Part shown: positions 54,593-55,375 of the stretch, in pieces
Position numbering within the stretch: the stretch's first letter is position 1
Layout: every line of letters starts with the position of its first letter
Assembly (NCBI GenBank): GCA_020846775.1
Contig: JADLDG010000086.1
Location: 1-55,375, forward strand
Source of the DNA: Nitrospirota bacterium
GTDB lineage: Bacteria; Nitrospirota; 9FT-COMBO-42-15; HDB-SIOI813
DNA: 55,375 bases
Direction of reading: 5' to 3'
Notes under the pieces: generated by a model
What the model was told of the DNA's origin: nothing
What the model saw: the letters and a program-made list of their open reading frames with translations, nothing else
Databases searched by the model: none
Translations under genes and position numbers: made by a program

Positions 54593-55375
54593 ATGGGTTA
54601 TCAAGTCCTTGCAAGAAAATGGCGTCCCAGATCCTTCCAGGAGCTTACAGGCCAGGAACATGTATCAAAGACGATTGAGAATGCTATCACGGCCAACCGT
54701 ATAGCGCATGCCTATCTCTTTTCCGGTGTACGTGGTGTTGGAAAAACGACTGTTGCACGAATCCTGGCGAAGTCGCTCAATTGTTCCGAAGGCCCCACTC
54801 CGACACCCTGCATGAAATGCGAATCATGCAAAGAGATTACGGATGGTTATTCCGTAGACGTAATGGAGATTGACGGCGCTTCCCATACCGGTGTAGACAG
54901 TATACGGGAACTTCAGGAAAATGCCCAGTATGCCCCCATGAGGGGGCGTTATAAGATATACATAATTGATGAAGTTCACATGCTCTCAACCTCGGCCTTT
55001 AATGCCTTGTTAAAAATCCTGGAGGAGCCGCCTCCGCATTTAGTGTTTATCTTTGCCACGACTGAACCTCATAAGATCCCCAATACTATACACTCGAGAT
55101 GCCAGCACTTCCAGTTCAGGAGGATAAGCTACAGAGAGATTGTTGACAGGCTTAGATTCATACTCAAAGAAGAGGGGATTGTGGCTGGAGAAGATGCGTT
55201 ATCCATAGTTGCCAGATCTTCTGACGGCAGTATGAGAGATGCACTCAGCCTTCTTGATCAGGCGATATCCTATGCTGGAGGCAATCTGACAGGAGAGGAT
55301 GTTTCGTGGATATTGGGCCTGGCGGATAATATGACCCATCCATTTGTCAGGTACATTCTGAATAAGGATTCAGCA
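54593..55375 (+). CDS. dnaX: DNA polymerase III subunit gamma/tau (3' end cut by window)
   Basis: The first 261 codons of DnaX: ARKWRPRSFQELTGQEHV, Walker A FSGVRGVGKTTVARILA, a four-Cys zinc module (CSEGPTPTPCMKCESC), Walker B YIIDEVHMLSTSAFNALLK, and sensor region FATTEPHKIPNTIHSRCQ. It is the ATPase of the clamp loader at the replication fork. The window ends inside the AAA+ domain III, so the tau extension is not seen. ATG at 54593, preceded by AAGAGTGAATA. It follows ffs, a conserved neighbourhood. Confidence 0.95.
   Translation, partial: MGYQVLARKWRPRSFQELTGQEHVSKTIENAITANRIAHAYLFSGVRGVGKTTVARILAKSLNCSEGPTPTPCMKCESCKEITDGYSVDVMEIDGASHTGVDSIRELQENAQYAPMRGRYKIYIIDEVHMLSTSAFNALLKILEEPPPHLVFIFATTEPHKIPNTIHSRCQHFQFRRISYREIVDRLRFILKEEGIVAGEDALSIVARSSDGSMRDALSLLDQAISYAGGNLTGEDVSWILGLADNMTHPFVRYILNKDSA

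Overview
The window (about 55.4 kb, moderate GC) reads as a chromosomal contig of a Gram-negative, respiring, free-living bacterium. A Nitrospirota-like lineage is my best guess. I base this on the combined radical SAM/DUF2344 protein next to RNase G, the CCCCCTTT/AAAGGGGG palindromic repeats, and a complex I operon with Mrp-type antiporter subunits. The assignment is inference, because no rRNA gene is present. Outer-membrane FadL-type and periplasmic proteins support a diderm envelope.

Region 1 (1-5.3 kb) is a patch of accessory and decaying genes. It holds a window-cut ferredoxin-reductase-like gene, an AhpD/CMD remnant, an IS91-type transposase remnant, and a cytochrome c whose His-rich tail lies behind a stop. 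It also holds a DUF488 gene with an in-frame TGA, an intact NDH-2 and a phosphoketolase lacking its N-terminal third. The phosphoketolase fragment abuts the 3' end of ettA exactly where the normal EttA C-terminus should finish.

Region 2 (5.3-10 kb, minus strand) carries ettA, tRNA-Glu, tRNA-Lys, rmuC and a TPR protein. Region 3 (10-20.6 kb, plus) carries tadA, an RDD membrane protein, the cell-shape operon mreBCD-mrdA-rodA, the radical SAM/DUF2344 protein and rng. Region 4 (20.6-26.3 kb) is a signalling block: an HD-GYP response regulator facing a large XylR_N/V4R hybrid histidine kinase and a REC-GGDEF protein with a degenerate GGEKF motif.

Region 5 (26.4-31 kb) combines protein export and molybdenum cofactor functions: two TatA/B-like proteins, a ModE-type HTH protein followed by a perfect 22-bp palindrome, mobB, a moaB/mog-type gene, mobA, moeA, and a twin-arginine four-cluster ferredoxin. 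Together they suit the maturation and export of molybdoenzymes. A BlaI/CopY repressor with a clear operator, a minus-strand membrane protein, a YqaA-type membrane protein and an MTH1187-type thiamine-binding protein follow.

Region 6 (33.1-49.5 kb) is the centrepiece, a complete respiratory complex I operon: nuoA-B-C-D-E-F-G, a single-domain cyclic-nucleotide-binding protein, nuoH-I-J-K, an MrpD-like antiporter subunit, a 2-TM small protein, a second Mrp-like subunit with a NuoL-type C-terminal anchor, nuoM and nuoN. Four antiporter-like subunits replace the usual three, and no canonical nuoL is present.

Region 7 (49.5-55.4 kb) holds a FadL-type porin, a secreted protein of unknown function, a small Cys protein plus hemW on the minus strand, two tRNA-Ser genes bracketing an SRPBCC protein and sharing a 49-bp 3' repeat, the SRP RNA, a 156-bp inverted-repeat element, and the start of dnaX, cut by the window end. 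Palindromic or dispersed repeats recur between genes and, unusually, inside at least two coding regions as in-frame linkers.
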